5,709 nucleotides of DNA. Origin: Acidobacteriota bacterium (GTDB taxonomy: Bacteria > Acidobacteriota > Terriglobia > UBA7540). Numbering within the stretch: position 1 is the first letter of the stretch; the number at the start of each line of letters is the position of its first letter. The stretch is from assembly GCA_003224665.1 (NCBI GenBank), contig QHZM01000061.1, positions 1 through 5,709 of the forward strand, written 5' to 3'. Positions 5,647 through 5,709 of the stretch are shown piece by piece. The translations under genes were made by a program, and so were the position numbers. The notes under the pieces are model-generated. The model worked only from the letters and a program-made list of their open reading frames with translations, was not told the origin of the DNA and searched no databases.

Positions 5647-5709
5647 CGAACCAGGACAGCCAGCGAATCGAGTGCTCCGAAGTGATCCAGTCGGGACAGG
5701 TGTCAGCGG

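Larger units (their letters stand above)
4198..5709 (+). mobile_element. IS1380-family insertion sequence, right end probably beyond window
   Basis: The element is defined by its IS1380-type transposase; the ends are not resolved. Two left-edge candidates exist. One is ACTGGGAT... at about 4198, which resembles imperfectly the reverse complement of 5663-5691. The other is CCCGGATTTTCG at 4209, which fits the tendency of this family's ends to start with CC. No matching target-site duplication was found at either pair of edges. If the CCCGG end is right, its partner has not yet been reached at 5709. The last 63 bases (5647-5709) are non-coding and presumably still inside the element. Confidence 0.6.

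Overview
The window looks like a chromosomal housekeeping segment from a moderately GC-rich bacterium that ends in an insertion sequence. All recognised genes lie on the + strand. My best guess for the host is Acidobacteriota or a related metagenomic lineage. This is inferred from protein style: an HspR with the 'YMISxVAExYxIHPQTLRLYEREGLL' type of N-terminus, a DnaC-like loader with an N-terminal zinc finger, and S1 followed by HU/IHF and a HIT protein. No marker in the window settles the taxonomy.

Layout. (1) Positions 1-413 hold an HspR-type MerR repressor whose first codons lie to the left of the window. A GC-rich hairpin without a U-tract follows it. (2) Positions 516-1301 hold a DnaC/IstB-like AAA+ ATPase, the probable helicase loader, with a Zn-ribbon-like N-terminus. 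(3) Positions 1302-1452 are a regulatory gap with the best promoter in the window (TTGACT-N18-TAGAAT), a perfect 12-bp palindrome overlapping its -35 box, and a strong Shine-Dalgarno sequence. (4) Positions 1453-3270 encode a six-domain ribosomal protein S1. (5) Positions 3379-3711 encode an HU/IHF-family DNA-bending protein; its true start is downstream of the longest open frame. (6) Positions 3784-4101 carry the C-terminal two thirds of a HIT-family nucleotide hydrolase/transferase. The histidine triad is intact, but a stop codon lies just upstream of the recognisable homology, so the gene looks 5'-truncated. (7) From about 4200 to the right edge lies an IS1380-type insertion sequence with an apparently intact 460-residue DDE transposase. 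Its right end is probably outside the window.

The host genes share core information and stress functions (heat-shock repression, replication initiation, translation initiation, nucleoid organisation) and do not form a dedicated pathway. I see no CRISPR array, tRNA, rRNA, defence system or biosynthetic cluster, and no convincing new multi-gene system. The points most worth a second look are the truncated HIT gene, the palindrome on the S1 promoter, and the hairpin that would occlude the transposase start.
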